NCBI RefSeq assembly: GCF_907164915.1
Contig: NC_061863.1
Span: forward strand, 28,067,710-28,131,709
Direction of reading: 5' to 3'
Length of the DNA: 64,000 bases
Source of the DNA: Impatiens glandulifera
Lineage: Eukaryota; Streptophyta; Magnoliopsida; Ericales; Balsaminaceae
Position numbers and translations under genes: made by a program. Within the stretch, counting starts at the first letter, position 1, and the number at the start of each line of letters is the position of its first letter. A model generated the notes under the pieces. That model was not told the DNA's origin and searched no databases. It saw only the letters and a list, made by a program, of their open reading frames with translations. Shown here in pieces: positions 24,721 through 36,839 of the stretch.

Positions 24721-25680
24721 CTAATAAGAAACATAGTCATTCGTACATGCTTACCATTTAAACATTTTTTTTATGAAAATATTGTTTACTTAGCTAACTA
24801 GTGGACAAAATGTCTTTGAACTATTCTGCCTTCGTGTAAACGATTATATATTTTGCATAAAAATATTTTATTTTTTGACATAATTCAAAATTATAGATTA
24901 TAACGTTTAATCTATCAATCATAATTATCTTAAAAGATTTCTATACGTAGATTGCACTTTCAAGTGTACAAATATTCACTTGTAGACGTAAAGTATTTTA
25001 TTTAATAATATCAATATATTATTTGATAACAACATGATATTTCGTGTAGCACAATTCACATCCTTAATAGATTTAATCATTTTCAACGTAATTTTTAACG
25101 ATAAAATATCGTACAAAAGACACGTAATGAAACAATTTTCATTGTCTTCATGATATATATAATTGTCACATCCACTTTCTAATAAAAGTATGATCAAATT
25201 TTCATATCATTAAAATAAAATTTATTATAAGTCATAACAAGACTTCATAAATTTTCCTTTTCATTTATTTCATAAAATCCTTTTAAGACATTGGTTCTTC
25301 AAATATTTATGAAAGTAATGTCAAAATATGACACATTTCTTGATTTCAAAATCTTCAAATTTATAATATCAATTTGAGCACCAACTTAGCAAATACAAAC
25401 AAGACATTCTCTTGTTATTTTATTTTTTGTGTAAAGTTGCGCAACTTTATCTTTTGTAGAGAACATATTTCTCTAACAATAAATTATCTTTTATTTATTA
25501 TAATATACAAAATTACTTTTGTGTCATTATCAATAAAATATTTTCCCCACATTCGTATTTGTACCTTTTTTGAAATCACATACATTTATATGATTTAAAA
25601 TAATGATTTTCTAATCAAGATATGGTCACACAATTCTTTTATAAATTTTTTTGTTATACTTATCATACAATGAATAAGAT
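24721..25680. other. Degenerate interior of E4, no coding remnant recognised
   Basis: AT-rich. A motif from the 3' end (GAACTATTCTGCCTT...GTGTAAACGATTA) recurs near 24120 and 24818, so parts have been duplicated. Short frames at 24976-25197 and 25374-25598 are not gene-like. Confidence 0.5.
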
Positions 25681-25689
25681 AACTATATT

Positions 25690-27500
25690 ATAAATATTTA
25701 ATTGAATAAAAACAATTTCTATACAAGAGATTAGAATGTTTATTCTATATAAATTATTCTTCACATTATCTCTACATAAGAAATTATAATATTTAATCAA
25801 TTAAAATATTTATTTTCATCACTTAATTTCAATAAAAGAAATTAGAATATTTAATCAAATAAATATTCACCATATCACATGATTTCTACAAAGAAATTAT
25901 TGACTATCCCATTCATCTCATAATTTATATACAAGAAATTGGAATGATTTCTGTTATATAAAATTAGATCAGTTAAATAGAACGTAACAAAAACAAACTT
26001 CTTGTGCAGGAACTGTTAAAAAATTCAACCGGTCAAGTTACTCAACCGGTCAAGCAACCCAACCGAACAAGAAGATAAGACATGTCAAATCAGAAGGCCA
26101 AAATCGTTGGACATTCGGTCAATCTGAACTTATGGAAAAACCGGAAGTCATCCGGTTAACCTAAACAACCGGCCGGTGTAAATAGATATTTTGAGTATCT
26201 GTTGAGAATGATACCAAAGGTACAGACCTTAGTATTTCCATATTCATACAAGTCTAAGGACAATCTACAGGCTGCAGAAGATCGTCCGACAAGATCTTTA
26301 CACTCCGGGATAAATCAGAGGCGCAATCCTCCAAGTACATGCAACTGTCCAACCGACAGTTGCCATACTAAGTAAAAGACAAACCTAGCTAGTTTGACCT
26401 ATACACTGGAAGTCTAGACCGTCAGGTCTGAATCACTGAACCTCTGCTCAACCAATCAGATTCAAGGAAAAGAAATGTGACCGTTGACACATTTCACCTA
26501 TAAAGGAATGAGTTCAAGAGGAATAAATGCAGCACTAGCAACAGGTTACAAACGGTTACCAGTTCTACCAACTACAAGCTCTAAGATTTATTAATTGCAA
26601 GTTTATCTCTCTACAAGGTTTAGAGTTTAAGTGTTTATTTGAAGAGTGATTACAACTTCAGTGAGAATTGTACGAGTGTTATCGAGCAGAAAATAAGTCT
26701 CAATCGGATTGTGTTTGTGTATTCCTTAGTGAATATCCTTCTCGCGGTTTCGAGAGGAAGGGGTGACGTAGGAATTTATCTCCGAACATCCATAAATTTC
26801 TGCCTTGTTATTTACTTTCTGCCGGTCTTGTACTCTAACCGATTCTATCTAACCTAACTTACTAAATCCCAAACCGACCCATTATACTCCAAACCGACCT
26901 TATCTAAATCTGATTCTGTCCATCCAGTGTGTGTGCTGCTTCAACCTAAAACAAACCACTTCCGCACTTGAACTCGGTTCAAGGATTTGTGACAGTTTGT
27001 GTAGTATTGAAACCCCGGTGTTAATCTCTAACCAGATTAAACACCAACCGTTGAGTGAAGGCGCTAACCGGTCAGACCTCGGTTCCCCAGCCGCGATCTA
27101 GATCCTAACAATTTCAATATCAATGACGACTAAAGTTATTTTAGCTAGTCTGATTTCTATAAAGAAATCATTGACTACCCCATTTAACTCATAATTTCTA
27201 CACAAGAAATTGGAGGAATTGGAATGGTTTTTAACATCAATGATCACAGTCATTTTAGCAAATCATATTTCTACCCCCATTCAACTCATAATTTCTACAC
27301 AAGAAATTAGAATTATTTTCACATTAATGACTCAAGTCATTTTTAGAAGTCTCATTTCTATAAAGAAATTATTGACTACCACATTCATTTCCAACATTAA
27401 TGGATAGAGTCATTTTAAGGAGTCTGATATCTATAAAGAAATCATTGACTATCCATTCATCTCATAATTTCTATACAAGTAATTCGAATGGTTTCAACAT
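25690..27500. repeat. Degenerate tandem repeat with ATTTCT...AGAAAT palindromes inside E4
   Basis: Units of roughly 90-100 bp containing GATTTCTATAAAGAAATCAT and TAATTTCTACACAAGAAATT. They are seen at 25690-25950 and again at 27115-27500, on both sides of the nested solo LTR. Confidence 0.6.
25952..27110 (+). mobile_element. Complete solo LTR (1159 bp), CCGGT-rich copia family
   Basis: Ends TGTTA...TAACA, flanked by perfect 5-bp target copies ATTTC (25947-25951 and 27111-27115). It holds a dyad (arms GAAATGTG and CACATTTC), a CCTATAAAGG TATA box near 26498-26507 and the conserved block with GGGGTGACGTAGGAATTT (near 26761). No internal region remains, as expected after LTR-LTR recombination. 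It is related to the LTRs of E2 and to 1-775. Confidence 0.9.
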
Positions 27501-27504
27501 AAAT

Positions 27505-27605
27505 GACTATAGTCATTCGAACTAGGGACCTTTCACATCGCACTCATGCATCCGAACTTCGAACCACTACACCAACGCGCTCTTTCTTTGTTACACGACT
27601 TTTAC
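27505..27605 (-). mobile_element. tRNA-like head of a SINE
   Basis: On the minus strand GGTGTAGTGGTTCGAAG (A box-like) is followed about 40 bases later by AGTTCGAATG (B box-like), preceded by GAGCGCGTT. The arms do not fold into a full tRNA, so a SINE head is more likely than a tRNA gene. Confidence 0.45.
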
Positions 27606-28169
27606 GACCATTCGTTTCCTTTATTAAGAAGAATATATTCTTCTAATTCTTCTTCTTTCACTTCACTCTGTCAACAAACAAATATATTACATTTAAAAAT
27701 GATATCTTAATATCATAAAAAACGAATATATAAAACAATCTATATTTATAATTAGATTTTGTTTTCTCCTTAGTTAACAAACACCATATCACATTTTATT
27801 AAACTGAAACCATATGTTTCAATTATACTTATAATTAATTTTAATGAATATTAATATATTATGATCATCATTAGTTTCTTAAAAATAGAAAATTGACTTT
27901 TCAACTTTTTCTTATACCAATTAAATTATATATATTATATTAACATTATATATATATAAAGAAGATATTGACGATACTTCCCTTTTAGCGTTATTCAACA
28001 ATAACTATTGATCACTCCTTTTGAAGGATTCAGAATCGACTTCATCCTTAAGACATCATTCATCATCTCTTTTGTAACATCATTAGCTCGTATTTCTGAA
28101 ACATCAAAGACAAAAATTTCGATAGAGCAAACTACTATATAGTTTAACTCAATGACACTGTTTTAAGAT
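27606..28169. other. Leader side of E4 next to its 5' LTR
   Basis: AT-rich and non-coding. No tRNA-Met primer site was recognised beside the LTR at 28170, so this end is decayed or the element uses another primer. Confidence 0.4.
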
Positions 28170-29010
28170 TGTTAGAAATCTTGTCTTAAAATAAATTATA
28201 GAAATATATATAAAATGATGTAAAGTAAATGAAATAAATAAAATATATGAAGAACAATATCACCGAATTTGATAGTTGATTTGAGGCATGTGTTAGACAT
28301 ATTTCCCTTAAAACAATTTCATCGTCTCCCGTTTGTGCCAGAGCTTATCGCAGATGGCTGTCGCCCAAGGTACACCAAATCTAGTAGTGATTCAGCACCG
28401 AAATCACTATGCAGCGAACTTGATAAAATATCCGAACTATCACCGGGTTTAACGAAAAATATTGAGCAAAGTACTCAAAGAACACTCATAAAATAAGAAG
28501 AGAGCTTTTGGAATTCTAGTGTGAGAAATAATCAAGGATGAAGTGAAGTTTTAGATTAGAGATGAGAGATCTTATATTGTTGAAAAGTTAAACCATTAAA
28601 TAAAATTATCATTTGATTCAACGATTGGCATTGTTGGCCTATTCATTTACCTTAACGTTTTTCTCTTCATTATAGAGTAATTGTTTGCCAAAATAATTAA
28701 GGCATTTACAATTCAATACTAACGTTACATGGTTTTCCAATTTGTTAATAATAATATTAATTATCATAACAAATAATAATAATAACAAACTAGTGTAAGT
28801 TACACTACAAATTAACAACATTTTGTTAATTGGTCATCAAGGCATTTTAGATCAATTAATTTAAATTAATTGATTCAAATTATACATTTGAATCAAATTT
28901 CATCCTTTAATTCACTTTGAATTTCATGTGAATTTGATTTGATTTTATTACCCACATTTTAATTTCCATTCATTAATGGAATTTATAGAACTAGTTTAAA
29001 AATTCCAACA
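28170..29010 (-). repeat. 5' LTR of E4
   Basis: 841 bp, partner of 23127-23970. Both share GCAGATGGCTGTCGCCCA and TAGTAGTGATTCAGCACCGA, with scattered substitutions and small indels. Confidence 0.85.
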
Positions 29011-29015
29011 AAATG

Positions 29016-30170
29016 GAGACATAGGACTGGTGTCATTCGAATGGGCTGTGTCTTAGTTTTCCAACAGTAGGTCACAATCTAAAAACAAAGTAATATAGCT
29101 TCAATTATGACTTATACATCGTGGACATGTCCAGATTGATCTCATCTTGATCGCATCGTCTTGTACTTCTATTTTCGAGGGGTTAAGAGATTTAACTTCA
29201 TTTTGGATACAAACAAACCTTGTAGAAGAGTCTTTAAGATTTCCAAATCATCCAGGATCATCTAATTATATTGATTATAGCGACCTGGATGAATTTTCCA
29301 ATTTTTTGATCTCTTCAGGATTTCTTCAGCAAAATAGAATGCCAAATGGACACATTTGGGCATTTTTCAAATAATTTCGCGCCTGGCATCAGCACACGCA
29401 TTTTTAAATTCATTTTGGAACACGATCTAACTGTTGACTCTTGTTGACCTACCCTTGACTCGCCCGATTCAACTTGTCTTTTAACCTTTTTGCCCTTTTG
29501 AAGGCCTTCTACACAAAATTAGAAACATCAATAATGTACTCAAAATTCATAATTTTCAAACTTGTCAATCTGAACGTTTCTGGTCTCCTGAATTCTGTTT
29601 TTTTTAAATAATGTTTGGACACACAAACAAGCCTTGAACTAGTTGTTTAGTATATTTTGTCCAACATGTTTTTTAACGATCATTCTAAACGTATGAAAAC
29701 ATATAAGGCTTGAGTATATTTGGAAATTGACGTTTGGACCGCTACGCAACTGTCATTCTAAGCTAATTCTGAAAAGTGTTTTTGATTTTTTTGCTCCCCC
29801 AATCCAATAATCAAGTATGATCATTATACTAGAGCAGGTAGATTTATTTTAATTTTGGGGTGTAAAATTAAGTGTTTAAAGTTTTGTAAATGAATTTTGA
29901 AGTGATTAATGGCTGGAAGTTATGATAAATGTGATGATATGCAATGCATTCTTGATCATATAAATGATGCATGCGAAGTAAATCAAGTTTATCTATTTTT
30001 CTTTTGAAAAATGTCCGTATGAACTAGGATATTAGACTTTCATTCATGAGGTAGGAAGAAAATAGGTGAGATAGAAAGAACATACTAAGAGGTTACCTAT
30101 ATATCCCCATGAATAAGGAATTAGGTTCGCATTTAGTTCAGATTAATGATCTAAAACTACAATTGTAAAA
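29016..30170. other. Unclassified repeat-like DNA, no gene
   Basis: The 75-residue frame at 29147-29374 has no recognised relative. GTTGACTCTTGTTGACCTAC near 29435 is of a type seen in plant gypsy LTRs, but no termini were found. Confidence 0.35.
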
Positions 30171-30284
30171 GAAGTTACCTTAGCGTTTGAAGCTGAATGA
30201 TTTCAAAGGAGATATTGAGTATACTTACAATCTGAAACAAATCGAAAGTCTAAATACCCAAGGGTATACTAAAATCCTTAATCC

Positions 30285-31310
30285 ACGTTTTAGAGGCTAC
30301 CATAGCGTTCTGAGCTAAAGGGTTTATAAGAAACTTTGAGGATTCCACCTTAAAAATGTTGAAGGATTTGAATAGCTCAAAAAAGGCTACCTTAACATTC
30401 GAAGATGAAGGATTTCAAAAGAGATTTTGAGGCTTATACCTTAGCAAAGTTGAAGGTTTTGAATAGTTCAAAAGAGATGTTATCTTGATGTTCAGGGCTA
30501 AAGGATTTCAAAAGAGATTTTGAGGTTTCCATCATAGTAATGTTGTAGGGTATTGGACAACTCAAAAGAGGTTACCTTAGCGTTCAGAGGTGAAGGGTTT
30601 CAAAGTGATTTTTAGGCTTCCACCTTAGCAATATTGAAGGATATTGGACAACTCAAAAGAGGCTACTTTAGTATTTGGAGCTAAAGGATTTCAAAAGAGA
30701 TTTTGAGACTTCCATATTAATAATGTTTTAGGGTTTTGGACAACCCAAACAAAAGAGGTTACCTTAGCGTTCATAGCTAAAAGATTTTAAAAGAGAATTT
30801 TATGATTCCACCCTAGAAATGTTGAAGGATATTGGATAGCTCAAAAGAGCTACCTTAGCGTTCGGATCTGAAGGATTTAAAAAGAGATTTTGAGACTTCT
30901 ACCTAAGCAATGTTGCAGGTTTTGGACAACTTAAACAAAAGAGGCTACCTTAGCGTTTAGAGCTCAAAGATTTTAAAAGTGATTTTGATGCTTCCACCTT
31001 AGTAGTGTCGAAGGGTATTGGAAAACTCAAAAGAGGCTACCTTAGTGTTCGTTGCTGAAGGATTTCAAAAGAAATTTTAAGGTTTCCACCTTAGCAATGA
31101 TGTAGGGTTTTGGACAACTCAAACAAAAGAGGTTACATTAGCGTTCATAGTTGAAGGATTTTAAAATAGATTTTGAGGCTTCTATCTTAACAATCCCGAA
31201 GGGTATTGGAAAACTCAAAAGAGGCTACCTTAGCGTTCAATGCGAAAGGATTTCAAAAGAGATTTGAGGCTTCCACCTTAACAATGCTTAAGGGTTCGGA
31301 CAATGCAAAA
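30285..31310. repeat. Tandem array of about 93-bp units (about 11 copies)
   Basis: Each unit reads roughly GAGGCTACCTTAGCGTTC, then GAAGGATTTCAAAAGAGATT, then GGCTTCCACCTTAGCAATG, then TATTGGACAACTCAAA. Starts are near 30568, 30658, 30755, 30847, 30941, 31033, 31126 and 31220, with weaker copies before. Copies are clearly diverged and not open in any frame. Arrays of this size are common inside plant gypsy elements, but no such element was identified here. Confidence 0.85.
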
Positions 31311-31849
31311 GAGAATGCTACGTTTATATTTAACAATAATAGTAGTGATGACGAATGAGGAATTCTATCCCTGATAATTAACAATAATAGTGACAACATT
31401 GTTCTTACACCGTTATTTATATTATAATTAATAGCGACGAAATTCCCCTAACATCGTCGCTAATATTGTTTATTATCAACGTCGGCATTCTCCTAACATC
31501 ATTGCTGATAGTCCTTACTCTCGGGTTTTTGACACATTTTTCATGCGACGAGCTAGAAACGAGATTTGAAATCTTGGGAGAATGTATGTGAACCACTTAA
31601 CTTAGAATCCATGTCACTTCACATTTGGGCATCAAAGGGTAATCATGTTCGAAATATGCGTTCATGATAGTTTCCCTTTTCTTTGGGATTACAACGTTCA
31701 CATTGTCAACATAAGGACATTCCTCGACCTGCACAAAGTCAAAAAGAACATACAGATGAAAACAAAAATATTTCTCAAAGTCTTACACACCAATGTGTTC
31801 AACAAGACTTGAAGTATCATCATCAATCCCTCTTAAAACATCTTGAAAC
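31311..31849. other. Non-coding DNA with GCGACG hairpin
   Basis: Around 31424-31462 TAGCGACGAAATT and CATCGTCGCTA face each other as an inverted repeat, a pattern seen in several plant DNA-transposon families. Nothing else was recognised. Confidence 0.35.
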
Positions 31850-32037
31850 TCGATCATGAATTTTAGCCGAACCGGACTTCCGAGAAGATAAATAAGAAGT
31901 TTTGGTTTGTGCTGTTTTTAGGAGAATAGTTTTGACCGGTCAGGTTGAAAGTATGTACCTGCACATAGAATTAAATTAAATTTAGTTCTTTTAGATAGTT
32001 AATTACTTATTTAATTAACTCTCTAATTTTTCTAACA
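31850..32037 (-). repeat. Truncated 3' LTR of E2
   Basis: Plus-strand 31881-32037 matches 44530-44686 closely (CGAGAAGATAAATAAGAAGT to TTTTTCTAACA). Weaker similarity runs back to about 31855. About 1.1 kb of the LTR is missing on the left. Confidence 0.8.
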
Positions 32038-32052
32038 ATTTCTCCCTTTTTG
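32038..32052 (-). promoter_or_regulatory. Polypurine tract of E2
   Basis: ATTTCTCCCTTTTTG on the plus strand, read CAAAAAGGGAGAAAT on the minus strand, directly next to the LTR end TGTTAG. Confidence 0.75.
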
Positions 32053-32529
32053 ATTATTTAATTTAAATATTCAAATCCCTGTAATTGTTGGCCGATTTTC
32101 AAGAACTTAAGTTTTGTTTTGGCCGGTTTTAAAAAGCGGTTTTATTTAAGGATAGATTTTTTAAAGAAAATTTTGAGAAAATTTTTGTATGTTTATCAAT
32201 TTCTCCCTTTTTGATATTTTGAAAATAAAAGTATCAAAACCATCAATTCTTAACAAAAAGTTAATACCGAATAATATAGATTTCCAAAAATATCATAAGT
32301 TTCTAAAATATTCATAAGTTATATAATATATATATAATTAAAAACTTAAGGGTTGAGAATTCACTGGCCCTTTTTATCTGGTTGGTTGATCGTGTCGGTG
32401 AACCAGCTGTATAAGAAGCCCTATCCTAGAGTAGTAGGCTCTCGGAAACTGCTAGCCGGTTGACTTGATAATCCTGTCAACCGTTGGGGTCTGATCGATC
32501 GAGAAAGAGCTTGGAATGATAGAGTTCTC

Positions 32530-35232
32530 TAACTCAGCACAAAGTTTTCAACTGAATTTTCTCTAGTTCCTTGATCTGACCGGGTACCAGAGCGAATAGA
32601 TTGAAGTGGAATATTTTTGGCTATTGGAGTAGGTGTCGTTCTTCTTTCTTCATTTTCCACCGCTAAAATTTGTTCTTGTTGAATATTTCTAGCTGCATCG
32701 ACGTTTTCTTGTTTAACCGCTTTAGGATTATCCTCTTCGACTTGAAGTCTTTAGGCTAACTCTACATCAGAAATTTCAGTTTCCTTGGCTAAACGTGCCC
32801 TTTCTTCTTCTTCGGCCTGAATCTGCCTGACCGTTTCCTCATCTTTTCGTATTTGCTCTGCATTGGCAACAATTTTTATCCTTGCCAACTCATCTAACTG
32901 GACCGACATGGCTTGCACCATTTCTAAAGTTCGAGAAACCCTAGCTTCCAGGGATGCCTGCTACAAGGCCATGAAGTCTTGAACCATTTTTGAATGAAAG
33001 CCTTCACTTCATCCGAAAATGGAACAACAACTTGATTTTGCATCGGAGGGGTAGAATGAACTGATAGAGATAGTGTTGTACCAGTCTGTCTTTGAGAATT
33101 GTTTTCTATAGATTTATTTTGGTTAGGAGACTTACCCGATGAAGACTTGGCCTTGGAAGATGTATTAGTTGTATCCTTGCCTTGTGCTTCTTCGGTGGAT
33201 GGAAAAGCCATTGCACCATATTCGTTTTCCGGAGACGCAGAAAGAGATCCCGGTTGAATTTCTTCATTTTGATCCCCTGCCGGTCTGGATGATTGACAGA
33301 CCTCGAAAGTTGTTTGTTTAGGCTATTTCCCGTTTAGGTCAGCCTCTTCAACCGGAGTAACGTTAAGCATTTCAGCATCTCTCTCGGTTTCTTGTTTCAT
33401 TTTCTTGATATCGGCTTGAAGTTTCTCTTCAACTGTTTTCAGTGTTTCCATCACACTCTTATCTACCCCGGCTATTCCACTTCTATCCATATATTTTTTA
33501 TGAATGTCGTCCATTGTCGATGTTAGTACCTTCAGTTTTGCGTTGATTTCGCCCAACTTTGCCCTCGCCATAGCAATCGGTACGGATGATGTCTTTGCGA
33601 GATCAATGACTGTTTCTTCCAAAGTCACCAGATTCGACCATTTTTCATTCTCGGAATAATTCGTGAGAATGTCTTTGAATAATACTCCAGTCCTTAGTTT
33701 CCCCCATTCATAGAAGGAATTGGATAACTCATAGGCTTTTTCCTCAACTATCTTGAGAACACCATCCGCAATTTCATCAGCCCTATCATCGGCCATTTGA
33801 GAGTCCGAAATTTCAGAATCCAGAATGGTTGTATTGTTAACCGTCTCATCATTTGTCGGATTTTGATCGGATCCGGTTGAGAAAATTTCTTCAACAACTG
33901 GACCGGTTGGACCTCCCCCGGTATGGACACTCTCATGCACTAGAGAATGTTCACCCAAAATTTCTTCTTCATGTTCGACCGTTTTGTCGGCCTGTTTAGT
34001 AGCACCTGCCCGGTCAGTTTCAGCAATATGACCAGTTTCAATAACTGTACTTGTCACATCGGTTTCAACACACCGATTGACATCGTCCACGACGTCAAGA
34101 ATAACATCTGAAGTCCTCTGTTGAGCCTATAAATCCGCAGGCCCAACAGGTTGAATATCAGAATTTCTAGGTACAAATGTAGTAGCTGGAATAAGGGTAC
34201 TTACCTTAGGGATGGGAGCTTCTTTAGATTTGGATCGACCGGTTACGCTGGCTGAAGACTCAGCACGAGTAGGGGGTTTCCGGATTTTGAATAGGTTCGG
34301 CGTGAATTTGATCCTCGGCCGAAGTGGAGACAAGAGTAGCCTCGCGGTTAACCGGTCTGGGAGATGTACCAGTATGTGTTTTCTCGCTGTTGATTAATTC
34401 ACTTGTCGTTTTCTCAGTTACCGACTTTTTCCCTTTCTTAGTTGTTTCCTTGGTTTCTTTCACCTTTGGCTTCTTAGCCTTCGGTGCTTTCTCTTTTGGT
34501 TCCTTTTCTTTTGGTACTTTAGTCTTCCTGGCTCTAACCAATCTTTTCCCAATACTTACAGAATTTAAAATTTTGTTCTTAGGAAGAACAATACCTGGAC
34601 CGGTTGGAATCTGAAGATGGTGTAATATCTTGCCGATCTGCATCGCATACCCTAGAGACCGGTCCTTCTTCCCTGTCACCATTTCACACAAAATTTCAAA
34701 CAGGGCACTGACATAGTTTATTTTATCACCGCGGATGATTCCGGCCATCATCTCGAATTTAGACCGAGTAAGATTGTCAAAATTTCCTCCTTTTCCCTGA
34801 AGGGATTTGGAGACAATGTCACAGATTAGTCGATATTCGAACTTCAAGGAACTTTTCTTGTCGGTGAACTCCACCGGTTAATCAGAGTTGGAGATCATCT
34901 TCTGAATCTCCAAAGCCGTCTCCTTTGACAGTTCGGTTGATAAATCTCGCCCATCTGTTGGAAGGCGAAGAGCCTCTACAAAAACCTCCTCCGATAACTG
35001 AAACTTTTTACGTCCCACTATCGTATGAATAACTTTATTCTTGAGTGTTGCATTCTCGAAAAAAACCTTAATCTCGTCCTGATACATGACAAAAGGGCCT
35101 CCAAGAAAGAATTCCAGCCCCGAGTTCTTGACTGAATCCATCATCCTTTGAATTTCCTCTGTTCTATTGTTTTTGATCTCCTCGAAATCAACCTGAACGA
35201 TATGGACAAAAACGTACACTATCACGTCCCAT
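32530..35232 (-). pseudogene. E2 accessory gene copy C, long form (about 900 codons), unknown function
   Basis: From ATG 35232 to a TAG at 32530. The N-terminal domain (35225-34550) has VDFEEIKNN, SGLEFFLGGPFVM, KFEYRLICDIVSKSL, INYVSALFEILCEMV and GPGIVLPKNKILN, matching the E1 and E3 accessory proteins. A basic Lys/Pro/Thr tract follows (KAKKPKVKETKETTKKGKK), then an acidic Ser/Thr/Gly-rich stretch, then charged helical segments likely to form coiled coil (RIKIVANAEQIRKDEETVR). Breaks: a frame change just after the ATG, a stop near 34876, frame changes near 34260-34330, 34100 and 32960, and a TAA near 32750. No membrane segment is seen. The basic tract could be a nuclear localisation signal; that is inference. 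Confidence 0.7.
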
Positions 35233-35335
35233 AGTAAAAGTTTGGAAAAGATTAGAAGAATTGAAATATAAAGTGTAAGATCAGAAAGATTTCAAGAGAG
35301 ATAAAGCGTTGTGAATAAAATAATGTGTAAAGTCT

Positions 35336-35346
35336 CTTTATATATG
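35336..35346 (-). promoter_or_regulatory. TATA box of E2 accessory copy C
   Basis: CATATATAAAG on the minus strand, about 105 bp before ATG 35232, followed by a CT-rich leader (TTATCTCTCTTGAAATC). A cluster of GCGGTAA words lies just upstream. Confidence 0.55.
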
Positions 35347-35423
35347 TGATGGATGTGGCGGTTATGTCACCGAACCATTACACCCTTTCAGAAAGGGCGC
35401 CAACTTTCCCTTTAAAAGTTAAT

Positions 35424-35516
35424 GCGGTAACTTTTTGGCGGTAAAAACAGGCGGTAAAAGTAAGTGGTAAAAACATAAGCGGTAAAGTTGTTTGGCGGTA
35501 AGTTTTTAAGCGGTAA
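35424..35516. promoter_or_regulatory. Cluster of seven GCGGTAA-type motifs upstream of accessory copy C
   Basis: GCGGTAA at 35424, 35438, 35451, 35479, 35495 and 35510, and GTGGTAA at 35464, spaced 13-16 bp. Two are within TTTGGCGG or TTTTGGCGG, which resemble E2F sites; GGTAAA also resembles GT-1 sites. It lies 80-180 bp upstream of the TATA box. Confidence 0.6.
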
Positions 35517-35625
35517 AGTGAAATGAAACGAATTAAAATGATACACATTCATTTATGTTAAGCGGTTTATTTTAAGAATGTAAACATAGTTCGGTCAGAT
35601 ATAACAACCGGTCTTACATCAAGAT

Positions 35626-36297
35626 CTAACTTTCCACCGATTCGTCGGTATGAATGTTGGTCGGACTAACCGGGATTCCCGGTCCAAGGTTTGGAATGAT
35701 AGAGCGAAGAAACCGGCTAATCTGAGGCGCATAGCCGATCCTTCTTCTAGAGGATTGGATCAACATCTTCAAGTTGTTGAAGATGAGCGAAGCCCAATTG
35801 ATGGGCGTGTTGCAGGCTATTGAAATCATCATTTCATAAACCTGCCAAGTGTAAAACTGATTCGGCGTATGTCCCAAGATGGAACGTTGAATGATGTCGT
35901 TGAAAATTTGAAAATAAGGGGCAAGGTTGGATTTGAAACCGTGACAGTCGACCGGATTGGAGGTGTTGGAGAATATGTATGAAAACTACTCATGCACAGA
36001 AATGAGAGGAGAAGGAAAATCCGAAAAACCTTTAGATGGCAAGTCGAAGAAATCAACAAATGATTCTTTAGAGATCAGGAAGAATATATCTCGTATAAAA
36101 ACGATAATTCTTCCATCATCCATTACAGTGGCTCGGTTGAAAAAGTCGGTTACTTCCGAATCTAGAATGAATTCGGATCCTTTCAAGAACATCCGTAGAC
36201 CAGAGTCGACAAGAGGACCAAAAATGATTTCTCTTGTTCTAGAGGATAAAACAGAATCGAAGTCGATGATTACGGATGTTCGAAGGTTTGAGTTCAT
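35626..36297 (-). pseudogene. E2 accessory gene copy B, short form
   Basis: ATG at 36297 (MNSNLRTSVIIDFDSVLSS). It continues with GPLVDSGLRMFLKGSEFIL, SEVTDFFNRATV, DLPSKGFSDF, INWASLIFNNLKMLIQSSRR and NLGPGIPVSPTNI to a stop near 35626. A frame break lies near 35880-35990. It has only the N-terminal domain, without the long tail of copy C. A TATA-like CTATTTAAAG (36379-36388) and a CT-rich leader stand about 85 bp before the ATG. Confidence 0.72.
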
Positions 36298-36378
36298 CTT
36301 GAGAATTTGAGAGAAAAAGAGTTTTAGTCTAGAGAGAGAGGCCAAGGATATTGTGATTTGTATCTGTGATGAACGGTT

Positions 36379-36388
36379 CTTTAAATAG
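36379..36388 (-). promoter_or_regulatory. TATA-like box of E2 accessory copy B
   Basis: CTATTTAAAG on the minus strand, then a leader with CTCTCTCTCTAGAC and TTTTTCTCTCAAATTCTCAAG directly before the ATG. Confidence 0.5.
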
Positions 36389-36656
36389 GAGAATAGTTTC
36401 AAAAGTATTTAATATTTTCATTTATTGAGAGGATTTATCAATTATGACATATCTTGTCAATATTCCCAAAATTGAGTGCTTTTTGAGATTTGCACAAAAT
36501 ATTCCTTTTCCAGAGAGGTATCTTGGGAAAGTATAACGTAGACTAACCTGCCTACATTGACCGGTTAAGATTCTTGAAGAGCATTTAAGTGTAAGCATTG
36601 TTTGAAAAATAACTTTTGTTTTTGAAATTTTCGGTTTAAAATGAGAGAAGCGGTAG

Positions 36657-36680
36657 CTTCTCCCTGAGAGTATGCCCGGT
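36657..36680 (-). repeat. Second copy of the post-RNase H motif between accessory copies A and B
   Basis: On the minus strand GGGCATACTCTCAGGGAGAA, closely matching GGGCATGGTCTCAGGGAGAA at 38280-38299. Both are followed by a short GCTTCTC stretch. This shows that the duplicated module included the spacer after RNase H. Confidence 0.65.
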
Positions 36681-36839
36681 TAGAAATTGAGCATTTAATA
36701 ATTAGACCGATTTTTTATTTTATTTTTAAACGGATTCAATTAAAACCGATAACCTACATAACCGAAAAGTCATCAAAATAATCGGTATGAATTTGAGATA
36801 CACATTTTAAAGCAGATGAATCCTAGAACTAATAGTGGG

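Larger units (their letters stand above)
23127..29010 (-). mobile_element. Copia element E4 with a nested solo LTR
   Basis: Two similar LTRs (23127-23970 and 28170-29010) bound it, with near-matching target copies GAATG (23122-23126) and AAATG (29011-29015). On the minus strand a purine tract (TGTGGGGGAT) precedes the left LTR, which is therefore the 3' LTR. Only a decayed RNase H is recognisable inside; gag, protease, integrase and RT are gone. A solo LTR of another family sits at 25952-27110. Confidence 0.82.

Noticed and set aside
27505..27605. Possible tRNA gene
   Set aside because: A- and B-box-like words are present, but no complete cloverleaf or acceptor stem can be formed; a SINE head fits better.
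29147..29374. 75-residue plus-strand frame
   Set aside because: Short, isolated, in repeat DNA, with no known motif.
32530..35232. Accessory copy C as an envelope gene
   Set aside because: The position fits the env-like gene of SIRE elements, but no signal peptide, membrane helix or glycoprotein-like Cys pattern is visible.
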